Of a stretch of DNA of 64,000 nucleotides, positions 38,569 to 47,885 are shown piece by piece. Positions within the stretch are counted from its first letter, which is position 1, and the number at the start of each line of letters is the position of its first letter. Origin of the DNA: Fulvimarina uroteuthidis (lineage in GTDB: Bacteria > Pseudomonadota > Alphaproteobacteria > Rhizobiales > Rhizobiaceae). The notes under the pieces are model-generated. The model was not told the DNA's origin. It searched no databases and saw nothing but the letters and a program-made list of their open reading frames with translations. A program made the position numbers and the translations under genes. The DNA is taken from NCBI RefSeq assembly GCF_034321785.1, contig NZ_JAXLPB010000001.1:62001-126000 (forward strand), written 5' to 3'.

Positions 38569-39468
38569 ATGAAACAATCAGGTCCCGTATTGATCGTGCG
38601 TTCCCGTGCCGCTTCCGCGCTGTTCACGTTCCCCGCATCCAAGGCGGGACTTAAGGCCCGGACCCTCACGATCGGACTTTCGGCCTGTCTTGCGATGTTC
38701 GTGGCTTCGTCCACCCTTGGGAGCGAGCGAGCGGCGCCGACTGCAACCTCCGCGCCCGTCACCCATGTCATCGAGCTGTTCACCAGCCAGGGCTGCAGCG
38801 CCTGTCCGCCGGCCGAGGCGCTTCTCACCGATCTTGCCGACGAGCCAGGCATTCTCCCGCTCGCCTATCATGTCGACTATTGGGACTATATCGGCTGGAG
38901 CGACACGCACGGCGCGCCGGAAAACACCGCCCGTCAGGAAGCCTACGGCGTGAGCTTCGACATTTCGACCCTCTACACGCCGCAAATGGTGATCGACGGA
39001 CGTCGCCAGGTCGCCGGTGGACAAGCCGAAGCGGTGCGCGAGATCATCGACACGCTTCCGGAGATCGTTTCGACGGGCAAGGCCTCGGTCAGCGCGCGCA
39101 TCGTCGGCGACGACGTGAAGATCACCGCGAGCATGACCGACGTCGACACGCGCGGTCCGATGCCGGTGCTCATCGTCGTCAGCTACGACAGGAGCGCGCA
39201 GACGGTCGTGACGCGAGGCGCGAACCGCGGCAGGACCCTCGTTGAGACCCATCCCGTGCGCGACTGGCGCATCCTCGGCGCCTGGTCGGGCGAGCCGATG
39301 AAGATCCGCCTGCCGCTCGCCACCTTGACCGAAGGGGCGCACGGCGACAACGGCTTCGCGATCTTCATCCAGACCATGTCGAAGCTCGGCAAGCCCGGCG
39401 CGATCCTGGCCGCGGCCCGCCTCGATCTTACCGCGGCCCATGGGAGCGCCTCCGCCGTCCGCGACTGA
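38569..39468 (+). CDS. DUF1223 exported thioredoxin-fold protein
   Basis: A 299-residue protein of the DUF1223 family. Seen: a hydrophobic segment near residues 40-55 (TLTIGLSACLAMFVASS) acting as a signal sequence or anchor, then FTSQGCSACPPAEALL with a CxxC redox motif, HVDYWDYIGW, and YTPQMVIDGRRQVAGG with the cis-Pro, all hallmarks of the family's thioredoxin-like fold. Function is unknown; a role in periplasmic thiol chemistry is plausible. The start at 38569 (MKQSGPVL) is the nearest ATG before the signal. It follows acnA, as in many Rhizobiales, but behind a terminator. Confidence 0.88.
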   Translation: MKQSGPVLIVRSRAASALFTFPASKAGLKARTLTIGLSACLAMFVASSTLGSERAAPTATSAPVTHVIELFTSQGCSACPPAEALLTDLADEPGILPLAYHVDYWDYIGWSDTHGAPENTARQEAYGVSFDISTLYTPQMVIDGRRQVAGGQAEAVREIIDTLPEIVSTGKASVSARIVGDDVKITASMTDVDTRGPMPVLIVVSYDRSAQTVVTRGANRGRTLVETHPVRDWRILGAWSGEPMKIRLPLATLTEGAHGDNGFAIFIQTMSKLGKPGAILAAARLDLTAAHGSASAVRD

Positions 39469-39732
39469 AATCGCGACACGACCCCCGCGCGACCGTCCGC
39501 CGTCGGCGCGCACGGCGACGGCTGGTCTCCGCCGGGGAAAGATACGGGTTTTGCGCCCCCCGAACAGCATGCCCGGACATCGGACGGGACGTCACGCGAT
39601 GCCGCAGGTGTTTTGCCGCGCTCGCCATTCCATGTCACCATGGCGTCATGAACGGGACGGGCATCGTCGAACGAACGGTCCGTTTTCCCCGTTGTCGGTC
39701 GCAAACCCCATGGAAAAGGTGCCGAGAGCCGC

Positions 39733-40101
39733 ATGACAGTCGTGAGTTCCACCGAGACATCGAACCTCATCGCATTTCCGGGAACGAAGGGGGCGGATGC
39801 GCAGATCGTCTTCGATCGAAAAGAGCTTTCCGCCATTCTCAAGGTGTACGGGCGGATGGTAGCGGCCGGTGACTGGCGCGACTATGCCATCGACATGCTG
39901 AAGGATCGCGCCGTGTTCTCGATCTTCCGGCGAACCAGCGAGATGCCGATCTATCGCGTCGAAAAGAATCCGAAGCTCGCCAGAAAGCAGGGTGCCTATC
40001 AGGTCGTCGCCGCCGGTGGCCTCGTCATGAAGCGGGGGCACGATCTGGGGACAGTGCTGAACGTCTTCGACAGGCAATTGAAGGGCGCCGAACAGGACTG
40101 A
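39733..40101 (+). CDS. DUF2794 protein
   Basis: A 122-residue cytoplasmic protein of the DUF2794 family. Seen: VFDRKELSAILKVYGRMVAAG, DWRDYAIDMLKDRAVFSIFRR and the middle MPIYRVEKNPKLARKQGAY, a highly conserved alphaproteobacterial pattern. No membrane segments or catalytic motifs are apparent. Function unknown. GAGAG precedes the ATG. The acnA - DUF1223 - DUF2794 order is a recurrent arrangement in Rhizobiales. Confidence 0.88.
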   Translation: MTVVSSTETSNLIAFPGTKGADAQIVFDRKELSAILKVYGRMVAAGDWRDYAIDMLKDRAVFSIFRRTSEMPIYRVEKNPKLARKQGAYQVVAAGGLVMKRGHDLGTVLNVFDRQLKGAEQD

Positions 40102-40480
40102 CGCGACAGATTTGAACGGGCTTGCCCGGCAGGCCTCGTGCGCGATGCCGCGACGCTTTCTTCTTCCGATGCGCGCCGGCTTCTCCAAAGCGACGAGACG
40201 GCGAAGCGGCCGCTCTTCCGTCGGCGGGGAGCGTAGAGCGTTTCACGTGGTGTGGGATGCAGGGCCGGCGCCTGTGGAGCCGCTGCGCCATTCGTCCGGC
40301 CGATGGCCGTGACGAGTTGGCCGAGTTGGCACCCGATGTCCGCGACATTTCGTTTCGGGCCATCGCATCGCGCGGTGCACAGGCCGTGACGCCGCGCTCG
40401 GCGAACGTCCCTTTCAGATCCCGGGAGCGGGGCGAGACGCAAGGAGACGGGGGGTCCGACCTGTTCGTCGGGGTTTCCTG
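40102..40480. other. Intergenic region between DUF2794 and the chemotaxis operon
   Basis: 379 bases between convergent genes. No gene, RNA or repeat was recognised, and no clear terminator was found. Confidence 0.5.
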
Positions 40481-42322
40481 TCAGAAAAAGACGTCGGACA
40501 GGTCCTCGTCCCCGTCACCGTTTTCGCAGGACGCCGCCGATGCGGGCTCGCCGCTCGGACCCTCCGCTTTCGTCGGAACGGCGGTCGGACGCGCCGGAGC
40601 GATGGCGAAGATTGTCTCGAAGATCTGGCGCTCCTCCCGCATCGTGTATTGGCGCGAGACGGCCTCGGCGAGCGGAGTGTAATCCACCTCGATCTCGCCG
40701 CGATCGCCGAGAGCTGCGCACAGCGCGGTCAGCGCGGCGACGGCGCTGTCCATGAGCTCGCAGCCTTCGACATAGCGTCCCATCAGCGATCGGGCCCGGC
40801 TGACGCGGTCCGGCAGGCTGGTGGCGGCGTCTTCGTTGGCGCTCAGCTGGGCGAGGCACTCGGCCTCGGCTTCGGTGAATGTCGTCACCATCAGCGCGAT
40901 CGCGGCGCGGATCGTCTCGACGGCGGCATCGGAACGGGGCAGGACGTGATCCTGAAGTTCGTTCGCGGCGACCAGCGCCGCCTCGATGCCCGAGCGCACG
41001 CGATCAGCGCCAAATTTCGCACCGGACGCCTGTCCGCGAATTTCGCGTGCGATATAGCCGATCGCCTCGTCGCCCTGTTCGATATGGGCGGCGCGGATGG
41101 CGGCATTGAACCCGGCGATCTGCAGGTGAAATTCCAGGCTGTCGAGCTGGGCGGTGGTGGCCGAAAAGAAGCCGGCTGTCTCGATATAGGCATCGAGCCC
41201 GCTCTGCAGGGCGGTGCGCAATGTCTCGCTCTGGGAGAAGCTTTGCTCGATCTGCCTCGCGCCGCCGAGAAGCGGGGTCGATTGGCTGTCCTGATCGCCT
41301 TCGAGCGCGTTGAGGACGAGCCCGGAGCAAAACTGCGATTGCTCGAAGATCCGTCCCAGATGATCTTCGATGTCGCGCATTTTCCCGTCATAGGCGGCGG
41401 CGAGATCGCCGAGCTGAGCGATCTCCAGATCGGCCAGCTTGGCGATGAAGGCGTCGCGCGCCTCCGGGCCCGGCGGATGATCCCGACCTGGCAGCGCGAC
41501 GCCTTTGGCCAGATCGATCATCAGCCGGATATTGGCACTCGTATGTTCCAGCCGCTGGCGCGCGATATCGTGGAACTGGAGGCCGGACACGACACCGGCC
41601 ACCGCCGCGGCCGCCGCGCGAAACGCCTCGCGTTTCTTCTCCTGGGCCGCCTTGGCGCTTTCCTGACGCGCTGTCAGGGCCTCGTCGATCTCGCCGATCG
41701 CGATCGGCAAAGGCCGCGCTTCGTCGCTCGCGCGGCGGCGGGTGGTCTCGAGGATCCCGACGCTGTCCGACAGGCAGTCGCCGAGCTGATCCAGGCGCTC
41801 GCCAAGCATGGTCGCCGTTTCCTCGCCCGTGTTGACCAGGTCGACGACATTGTCGACGAAGGTATCGAGCTCGCCGGTGGAGATCGGCATCGAGCGGATA
41901 TGGGTCCGTCCGACCAGCGTCACATAACGAAGCATCTGGAAGACACTGACGACGCCGAGCTTGCCCTCGATCGCCTCGCTCCGACCGGCGATTGCCGTTC
42001 GGATCAGATCGTCGATCCGGTCGATGCTGCCGGACAGGACGGCGGCTTCCTCGACCGCTCGCACGAGCTCGTCATGGACGGCGGCGATGCGCTCGCCCGT
42101 CATGATGTCGATCGTTCGCGACAGCGTTGCCTCGATCGTGCACAGATCGGCGTGGATGGCCTGCAGCTCCTCGCCGGTCTTCAGATAGACGCTCTCGCTG
42201 GACGTGTTCCATTGGTCGAGAAGGGTCATGACGCGCGCGATCGCGTCGAGATCGGCCGCCGGCGCAGGTTGCTCGAGCAGGTCCGCGTCAGCCGGGACAC
42301 TATCGAAATGATAAGACGCCAT
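40481..42322 (-). CDS. Soluble MCP-like protein with a CheZ-like D-x3-Q motif
   Basis: A 613-residue, mainly helical cytoplasmic protein at the 3' end of the chemotaxis operon, 2 bases after cheB. Seen: no membrane segment; long Ala/Glu/Arg-rich helices; LQFHDIARQRLEH at 248-260, where Asp252 and Gln256 fit the CheZ phosphatase pattern D-x3-Q; a degenerate chemoreceptor hairpin around 394-432 (FHLQIAGFNAAIRAAHIEQG then AIGYIAREIRGQA) like the kinase-control tip of MCPs; and an acidic C-terminal end DGDEDLSDVFF, reminiscent of the CheY-binding peptide at the end of CheZ. It may be a soluble receptor, a CheY-P phosphatase, or both. No assigned family was recognised. Confidence 0.7.
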   Translation of the reverse strand: MASYHFDSVPADADLLEQPAPAADLDAIARVMTLLDQWNTSSESVYLKTGEELQAIHADLCTIEATLSRTIDIMTGERIAAVHDELVRAVEEAAVLSGSIDRIDDLIRTAIAGRSEAIEGKLGVVSVFQMLRYVTLVGRTHIRSMPISTGELDTFVDNVVDLVNTGEETATMLGERLDQLGDCLSDSVGILETTRRRASDEARPLPIAIGEIDEALTARQESAKAAQEKKREAFRAAAAAVAGVVSGLQFHDIARQRLEHTSANIRLMIDLAKGVALPGRDHPPGPEARDAFIAKLADLEIAQLGDLAAAYDGKMRDIEDHLGRIFEQSQFCSGLVLNALEGDQDSQSTPLLGGARQIEQSFSQSETLRTALQSGLDAYIETAGFFSATTAQLDSLEFHLQIAGFNAAIRAAHIEQGDEAIGYIAREIRGQASGAKFGADRVRSGIEAALVAANELQDHVLPRSDAAVETIRAAIALMVTTFTEAEAECLAQLSANEDAATSLPDRVSRARSLMGRYVEGCELMDSAVAALTALCAALGDRGEIEVDYTPLAEAVSRQYTMREERQIFETIFAIAPARPTAVPTKAEGPSGEPASAASCENGDGDEDLSDVFF

Positions 42323-42324
42323 GA

Positions 42325-43413
42325 TCAGGCCACCGCACTTGGAATATCGTTCTGGGCGAAACGCATGATCTCGGCGCCCAGACGATTGAGCGGCATCTCC
42401 TCGACCACGGCGCCGAGTTTCTTGGCCTCCTTCGGCATGCCGTAGACGATGCAGCTCGCCTCGTCCTGGCCGAGGGTTCTTGCGCCTGCATTGCGCAGTT
42501 CCAAGAGCCCCTTGGCCCCGTCGTCGCCCATGCCGGTCATGATGATGCCGAGGGCATTGCCGCCGGCAGCGCGCGCGGCCGACCGGAACAGGACATCGAC
42601 CGAGGGCCGGTGGCGCGAGACCAGCGGGCCCTCCCGGACCTCGACCCGGTACTGTGCGCCGCTGCGATGCACGATCATATGATAGTCGCCCGGCGCGATG
42701 AGGGCGAGACCGGGGACAAGCCGGTCGCCGGTCGTCGCCTCGCGAACCTCGATGCGACAGAGGCCGTCGAGACGCTGGGCGAACGCCTTGGTGAACGTGC
42801 CGGGCATATGCTGGACGATGGCAAGGCCGGGCGCGTAGGCGGGCAGCCCTTCGAGCAGCTTGCGCAGCGCCTCGGTGCCCCCGGTCGATGCGCCGACCAC
42901 CACGACGCGATCGGTCGTGCGTTCGATCGTGCGAGCGTTTCTCGCGGGCGGCAGGACGGCATCGGCGGTCAGCTTGGCCTGCACGTCGATCTTCGGCGCC
43001 ACGCGCTCGACCCGGGCCTGGGCCGCACCGCGGACCGCGTCGCAGATCCGGGTGCGCGATTCCAGCAAGAACCGCTGCGTCCCCATTTTCGGCTTGGTGA
43101 TCACCTCGACCGCGCCCGCTTCGAGGGCGGCAAGCGCCATGCGCGAGCCGGTCTCGGCGAGAGAGGAACAGATCACCACCGGCACGGGGCGCTGGTTCAT
43201 CAGTTTCCGGATGAAGGTGATGCCATCCATGCGCGGCATCTCGATATCGCAGATGATGACGTCCGGCACCTCGCTTTTCAGACGATGGGCGGCGAAATAG
43301 GGATCGGACGCCGTGCCCATGATGCTCATGCCCGGCTCCGATTCGATGATGTTGGACAGGGCTTCGCGAACGCTGGCGGAGTCGTCGATGATGAGTACCT
43401 TGATATCGGCCAT
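42325..43413 (-). CDS. cheB: Chemotaxis methylesterase CheB
   Basis: A 362-residue receptor methylesterase/deamidase with an N-terminal receiver domain. Seen: phospho-acceptor Asp56 in IICDIEMPRMDG, conserved Ser in ICSSLAE and Lys in ITKPKMG, a linker of about 40 residues, then the catalytic triad: Ser176 in GASTGGTEAL, His202 in IVQHMPGTFT and Asp298 in TGMGDDGA. It removes methyl groups from receptors after phosphorylation by CheA. The cheR gene stops 6 bases upstream; the MCP-like gene starts 2 bases downstream. Confidence 0.96.
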   Translation of the reverse strand: MADIKVLIIDDSASVREALSNIIESEPGMSIMGTASDPYFAAHRLKSEVPDVIICDIEMPRMDGITFIRKLMNQRPVPVVICSSLAETGSRMALAALEAGAVEVITKPKMGTQRFLLESRTRICDAVRGAAQARVERVAPKIDVQAKLTADAVLPPARNARTIERTTDRVVVVGASTGGTEALRKLLEGLPAYAPGLAIVQHMPGTFTKAFAQRLDGLCRIEVREATTGDRLVPGLALIAPGDYHMIVHRSGAQYRVEVREGPLVSRHRPSVDVLFRSAARAAGGNALGIIMTGMGDDGAKGLLELRNAGARTLGQDEASCIVYGMPKEAKKLGAVVEEMPLNRLGAEIMRFAQNDIPSAVA

Positions 43414-43419
43414 GTCGCT

Positions 43420-44409
43420 TCAGTCCTTCCGGCGCTCATAGATGTTGTTTCGAACCAGCCGCAGGGGCAGCGTCGTGTCCCTCAGGACGTCGGCATGTCC
43501 GAGGATGAACAGTCCACCGGGCCGCACATGCCTGCAAAGCCGGGCAATGATCTCCTGCTGGGTCTTCGTGTCGAAATAGATCAGGACGTTCCGGCAGAAG
43601 ATCACATCCATCACGCGTCCCGGATTGAAGCGTTCATGCATCAGATTGATCTGTCCGAAGCTGACATGCTTTCGCAGATCCGGGCCGATGCGGACGGCGT
43701 CGCTGGCCCCGTCACGGGCCCGCAGGACATAGGCCGAAAGAAGCGAGGCGGGCACCCGGTCGAATTCGCGCGCCTGGTAGACGGCGCGCCGCGCCTCCGC
43801 CAGGACCTTGATCGAAATGTCCGTCGCCAGCACCGACCAGCGCCAGCGCTCGCTCTCGGGCAATCTTGCGGCGGCGGCGGCGGCCACCATCGCCATCGAA
43901 TAGGCTTCCTCGCCCGTCGAGCATGCCGCCGACCACATTGCCAGATGGCCGGGTTCGCCCTCCATGGCCAAGCGGGTCAGCGTCGCATCGTCGAGAAAGT
44001 CGAAATGCGGCCGCTCCCGGAAGAACGAGGTCTCGTTGGTGACCACGCAGTCGACAAAGGCCTGCAGTTCGCCGTTTCGCCCCTCGGGCGAGGTGAGAAG
44101 CGCGTAATAGCTGCTGAAATCGGTCAGGCCGTTGGCCTGCAGACGCCGGTGAAGCCGCGTCTGCAGCATGAGTCGCTTCGAGGGCGCCATGGAGATGCCG
44201 CAGACCGTGTGAACGAGATGCAGGAATTTGCCAAGCAGGGCGTCGTCGAGCGTGGCCTGCATCCAGCCCGGTGTCTCGATCGCTCGCCTGGCGGGCGGGA
44301 CGGTCTTGAAGGCGCTGTCCGTCGGCGCGTTCCGGCTGCGCGGGCCCTTGGCGCTCGCCGCGCACGGCGAAGGCGCGTCTTGGGATAGGGGCCGGGTCGC
44401 AGTCTGCAT
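43420..44409 (-). CDS. cheR: Chemotaxis methyltransferase CheR
   Basis: A 329-residue SAM-dependent enzyme that methylates chemoreceptor glutamates. Seen: an N-terminal extension of about 50 residues rich in Pro/Ala/Arg, the helical N-domain, TNETSFFRERPHFDFL, the SAM-binding WSAACSTGEEAYSMAM, ATDIS, and FCRNVLIYFDTKTQQ, followed by FILGHADVL. It pairs with CheB for adaptation. A gap of 238 bases separates it from the upstream cheW. The mcp in this operon lacks the C-terminal pentapeptide that tethers CheR in enterics. Confidence 0.95.
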   Translation of the reverse strand: MQTATRPLSQDAPSPCAASAKGPRSRNAPTDSAFKTVPPARRAIETPGWMQATLDDALLGKFLHLVHTVCGISMAPSKRLMLQTRLHRRLQANGLTDFSSYYALLTSPEGRNGELQAFVDCVVTNETSFFRERPHFDFLDDATLTRLAMEGEPGHLAMWSAACSTGEEAYSMAMVAAAAAARLPESERWRWSVLATDISIKVLAEARRAVYQAREFDRVPASLLSAYVLRARDGASDAVRIGPDLRKHVSFGQINLMHERFNPGRVMDVIFCRNVLIYFDTKTQQEIIARLCRHVRPGGLFILGHADVLRDTTLPLRLVRNNIYERRKD

Positions 44410-44647
44410 GTCTTGATCTCTTTGCCGCTTCCGGTTCGCTTTCGCGACGCGGGTTGAAAGGGTCCGGTGCGAACGGGGGCGATGCGCCCTCGCCGTGCAG
44501 CATCAGGTGATGAGCCGGCATCGCCCGATGCTGGCAGTTTGTGGCTCGGCGTGCCGGGTGGTCGAAAAACCGGTGCCCGCTCGTGCGCTCGGCGCCCGAA
44601 GCTTGGAAACCCGGCGGGCCCGGTGACCCGCCCGGTTCAAGGTCAGC

Positions 44648-45178
44648 TCAGGCAGCGAGGGTGTCGGCGAGCAAGTGCCGGTCCCCGCAAAACACCGCGT
44701 CGATGTCGAGGAAGGTCAGGAATTCCCGCTCACGTCGGCCGAGACCGTGCATGAAGCTCGCATCCCAACTCTCGCCGAATTGCGGCGGCTCTTCCATCGT
44801 CTCGCCGTCATATTCGACCACTTCGTGGACCGCGTCGGCGACGATGGCGATGACCTTCCGGGTCGTATCCGGGCCGATTTCGAGAACCACGATGCGCGTC
44901 TCGGACGTGGTCTCGTTCTCGCCGCCGATCATGCGAAGCTTGCGCTTCAGATCGACCACCGGCACGCCCGTTCCCCGCACGTCGATGATGCCGATCAAGT
45001 TGGCAGGCGCGCTCGGTATCGGAGCGATCTTCGTGAAATCGAGAACTTCACGAACGTGACGCACGTCCACCGCACAGACGGTGCCACCCAGCCGGAAGGT
45101 CAGGATCTGCCTGGCCTCCTCCTCCTGGCCGTCGGATGCGGCCAGGAGGGTCTTGTCGGCTTGAGAGGCGCGTGTCAT
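44648..45178 (-). CDS. cheW: Chemotaxis coupling protein CheW (second copy in operon)
   Basis: A 176-residue adaptor linking receptors to CheA. Seen: a CheW-like SH3-fold domain with ILTFRLGGTVCAVDVRHVREVL, PANLIGIIDVRGTGVPVVDL, and ADAVHEVVEYDGETM. The N-terminal 22 residues precede the domain, and the C terminus is extended with a short helix. The ATG overlaps the mcp stop by four bases (ATGA), so receptor and adaptor are co-translated. Confidence 0.93.
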   Translation of the reverse strand: MTRASQADKTLLAASDGQEEEARQILTFRLGGTVCAVDVRHVREVLDFTKIAPIPSAPANLIGIIDVRGTGVPVVDLKRKLRMIGGENETTSETRIVVLEIGPDTTRKVIAIVADAVHEVVEYDGETMEEPPQFGESWDASFMHGLGRREREFLTFLDIDAVFCGDRHLLADTLAA

Positions 45179-47316
45179 GCGCTCATCCTCTCGAAGCCGA
45201 CCTCTTCCGTCTCGTCGTCGAGGTCGAGATTGTAGCCGCCCTGGGCCGTCTTCTGGGCGGGCTTTGTGGCGGCTTTGGTCGGCTTTTTGGACTGTGCCGT
45301 CGGGCCGGTCAGCGCCTTGCGGGTGGCAAAGCTTTCGACCTTCGCTTTCAGCTCCCGAATATCGGAACCCTTGCTGGCGCTCGGCGCCTTGGCCGTCTGT
45401 TCGAGGGTGAAGAACGAAGCGCGCTCGTTCAGCATGCTGGCCTGGGCCGAAAGCTGTTCGGCGGTTGCCGAGACTTCATTGGCCGCGGCGGCGTTCTGCT
45501 GGGTCACCTGATCGAGCTGCTGAATCGCCTGGTTGATCTGCTCGGCGCCCATGTTCTGTTCGCGGCAGGCCGCGGTGATCTCGCCGACGAGCTCGGCGGT
45601 CTTCTGGATATCGGGCACCAGCTCCTGGAGCATGCGACCGGCCTCTTCGGAAATATTCAGCGTCGAGGTCGACAGTTCGCCGATCTCGGAGGCTGCCTGC
45701 TGAGACCGTTCGGCCAGCTTGCGGACCTCGGACGCGACGACAGCGAAGCCCTTGCCATGCTGTCCGGCACGCGCCGCCTCGATGGCCGCATTGAGGGCGA
45801 GAAGATCGGTCTGACGAGCGATTTCCTGCACGATGCGGATCTTGTCGGCGATGGTGCGCATGGCTTCCACCGAATTGGTGACGGCTGCACCGCTCTTGTC
45901 GGCATTGGTGCTGGCCTGAACCGCGATCTTCTCGGTCTGGGCCGCATTTTCGGCGTTCTGGCGGATATTGGCCGCCATCTCTTCCATGGCTGCCGAAGCC
46001 TGTTCGGTCGCGGCCGCCTGTTCGGTCGACCCCTGGCTCAGCTGCTCGGCGGTTGACGAGGACTGCTGGGAGCCGGAGGCCACCTGTTCGGCGGACGAGA
46101 GGACATCGCCGGCGATGTCGCGAAGGTTCTGGTTCATGGTTTGCATGGCGCGCAGCAGATCGGCGATCTCGTCATTGCCCTTTGCATCGATGTCCTGGGT
46201 CAGATCGCCCCGGCCGATCGCTTCGGCCGCATTGACCGAGCGGGTGAGGCCGCGGGAGATCGAAATGGCCATCCAGATGGCGGCGGCAACGCCGAGGGCG
46301 ATCGCAACGAGGATGAGGGAGATCAATGTGATGCGCGTGCTTTCATAGGTCGCAAGGGCAGTGGCACTGGCATTGTCCGACGCGTCGGTCGCGGCCTTGG
46401 CGATCCCCGACAACGTCTGGGACAAGGTTTCCGAGATGGGCCGAAGACCGTTCATCGCATTCAGCGCGGTGATGCGATCCGACTCCAGAGCGACGGCCAA
46501 GGTCTTGTCGATGACTGCAGCAGCGCTCGACCAGTTCGACTTCAGAGCCGCAAAACCGCTGGCCAATTCCCCGCTGTAAAGGGGAAGCGCTTCGATGTCC
46601 GTCAATTCCTGGTTCACGGCGGCAAGCGCCTCCTGGGCGATCGCGACCGTCTCGCGCACCCTGGCGGGATCGACGCGCGAGGCAGACGCGACGGCCTGGG
46701 TGCGGGCAGTCGCAGCGTCTCGTTCCACCGCATGGAGCAGGTCGAGTGTGCGCGATATCATCTCGATCCGGTCGCGGTCAGCGGCACCATTGCGATCGAA
46801 TTCACGCTGGCGCATGTCTTGAACGGCGGTCTGAAGAGTTGCCATCGTCTCGTTGAACGCGCTGATCTGTTCGTTCGTGTCGTTGAACGCGGTCTGGGCA
46901 GATTGCGGATCGGCTTCGGCGCCCTTGGCGATCGCATCGGCAGCCGCATCCCTGAACGTCTGCACATCCGTTTCGAGACTGGCATATTGGGCGCGCCGCT
47001 CAGGTTCGAAGGCCGCGAGAAGTCGTTCCACTTCTCCGGGAAGCGAGTCGGACTCCTCCTTGAACTGCTGCAAACGTCGCGCAATGTCTTCCGGGGCGGT
47101 CGCGAGATAGGTCTGCGCGACGAGACGACGTATTTCGGTCGCCGAGAGGCGAATTGCGCCGGCATTTCTGACTTGTTCGAAAGGGCCCGAGGTGAAACGT
47201 GTCATGAGATCGTTGGCCCCGCTGAGGCTCGAAACGGCGATATAGCCGCTCCCGCCCATCAGGAGGAGGATCGTCGCAAACGATGCGATCAGTTTGGTTT
47301 TGATGGTTAAGCGCAT
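45175..47316 (-). CDS. Methyl-accepting chemotaxis protein
   Basis: A 713-residue transmembrane receptor. Seen: TM1 at about residues 8-29, a periplasmic helical region of about 300 residues, TM2 at 328-352 (ITLISLILVAIALGVAAAI), a HAMP linker, and the cytoplasmic signalling hairpin with NAAIEAARAGQHGKGFAVVA and EVRKLAERSQQAASEIG. The long periplasmic part may be a helical bimodular or double four-helix sensor; its ligand is unknown. The C terminus ends EVGFERMSA, with no NWETF-like pentapeptide. The start at 47316 (MRLTIKTKL) has AGGAA upstream; an open frame before it is not coding. Confidence 0.94.
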   Translation of the reverse strand: MRLTIKTKLIASFATILLLMGGSGYIAVSSLSGANDLMTRFTSGPFEQVRNAGAIRLSATEIRRLVAQTYLATAPEDIARRLQQFKEESDSLPGEVERLLAAFEPERRAQYASLETDVQTFRDAAADAIAKGAEADPQSAQTAFNDTNEQISAFNETMATLQTAVQDMRQREFDRNGAADRDRIEMISRTLDLLHAVERDAATARTQAVASASRVDPARVRETVAIAQEALAAVNQELTDIEALPLYSGELASGFAALKSNWSSAAAVIDKTLAVALESDRITALNAMNGLRPISETLSQTLSGIAKAATDASDNASATALATYESTRITLISLILVAIALGVAAAIWMAISISRGLTRSVNAAEAIGRGDLTQDIDAKGNDEIADLLRAMQTMNQNLRDIAGDVLSSAEQVASGSQQSSSTAEQLSQGSTEQAAATEQASAAMEEMAANIRQNAENAAQTEKIAVQASTNADKSGAAVTNSVEAMRTIADKIRIVQEIARQTDLLALNAAIEAARAGQHGKGFAVVASEVRKLAERSQQAASEIGELSTSTLNISEEAGRMLQELVPDIQKTAELVGEITAACREQNMGAEQINQAIQQLDQVTQQNAAAANEVSATAEQLSAQASMLNERASFFTLEQTAKAPSASKGSDIRELKAKVESFATRKALTGPTAQSKKPTKAATKPAQKTAQGGYNLDLDDETEEVGFERMSA

Positions 47317-47375
47317 GATGTTGTTCCTGTTTTCAGTCGATTGAAGCCGATGGAGTTCAGTGGATTGTTGGGGAT

Positions 47376-47858
47376 CTATTGGGGGTTGGCGTCGCCGGTG
47401 CCGCGGACGACATTGGCGATATCGAGGAGGAGGACGAAGCGGCCGTCGCGCTGGATGACACCGGACATCAGGTCTCGGGGCCAACGCGTTCCGTTCTCCG
47501 GCAAGGGCTGGATGGCTTCGGGAGCGATGTCGAGAACCTCGTAGACCGCGTCGGCCTTCAGCCCGACGAAATAGGTCTCGCCGAGACGCTCCACTTCGGT
47601 GACGATCACGCGGGTCGTCTCCCCGTCTTCCCTCTCGTCCATATCGAAGCGCTTGCGCAGATCGACGAGCGGCATGACATTGCCGCGGACATTGATGAGG
47701 CCCGGCGCATGCGAGGGCGCGTTCGGCACCCGTGTCATGACCGGGGGATCGAGCACCTCGTGTACGCTGCCGACGCGCATGGCGAAGATGTCGTCGTCGA
47801 GGGCGATGGTGAGATAGTCTCGGCCGTGGATCTGATCGTCACTGTCTGTGTCCGCCAT
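47376..47858 (-). CDS. cheW: Chemotaxis coupling protein CheW (first copy in operon)
   Basis: A 160-residue CheW-domain adaptor. Seen: YLTIALDDDIFAMRVGSVHEVL, SHAPGLINVRGNVMPLVDLRKRF, VIVTEVERLGETYFVGLKADAVYEV in blocks, and FVLLLDIANVV. AGGAGG precedes the ATG. It lies between cheA (27 bases) and mcp (59 bases). The two CheW copies in this operon differ clearly in sequence, which suggests distinct roles in array assembly. Confidence 0.93.
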   Translation of the reverse strand: MADTDSDDQIHGRDYLTIALDDDIFAMRVGSVHEVLDPPVMTRVPNAPSHAPGLINVRGNVMPLVDLRKRFDMDEREDGETTRVIVTEVERLGETYFVGLKADAVYEVLDIAPEAIQPLPENGTRWPRDLMSGVIQRDGRFVLLLDIANVVRGTGDANPQ

Positions 47859-47885
47859 GGCAGACCTCCTTCTTGAACACGCGTG

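Noticed and set aside
40122..40682. A 186-codon plus-strand frame after the DUF2794 gene
   Set aside because: It runs into the antisense of the MCP-like gene and shows no protein features.
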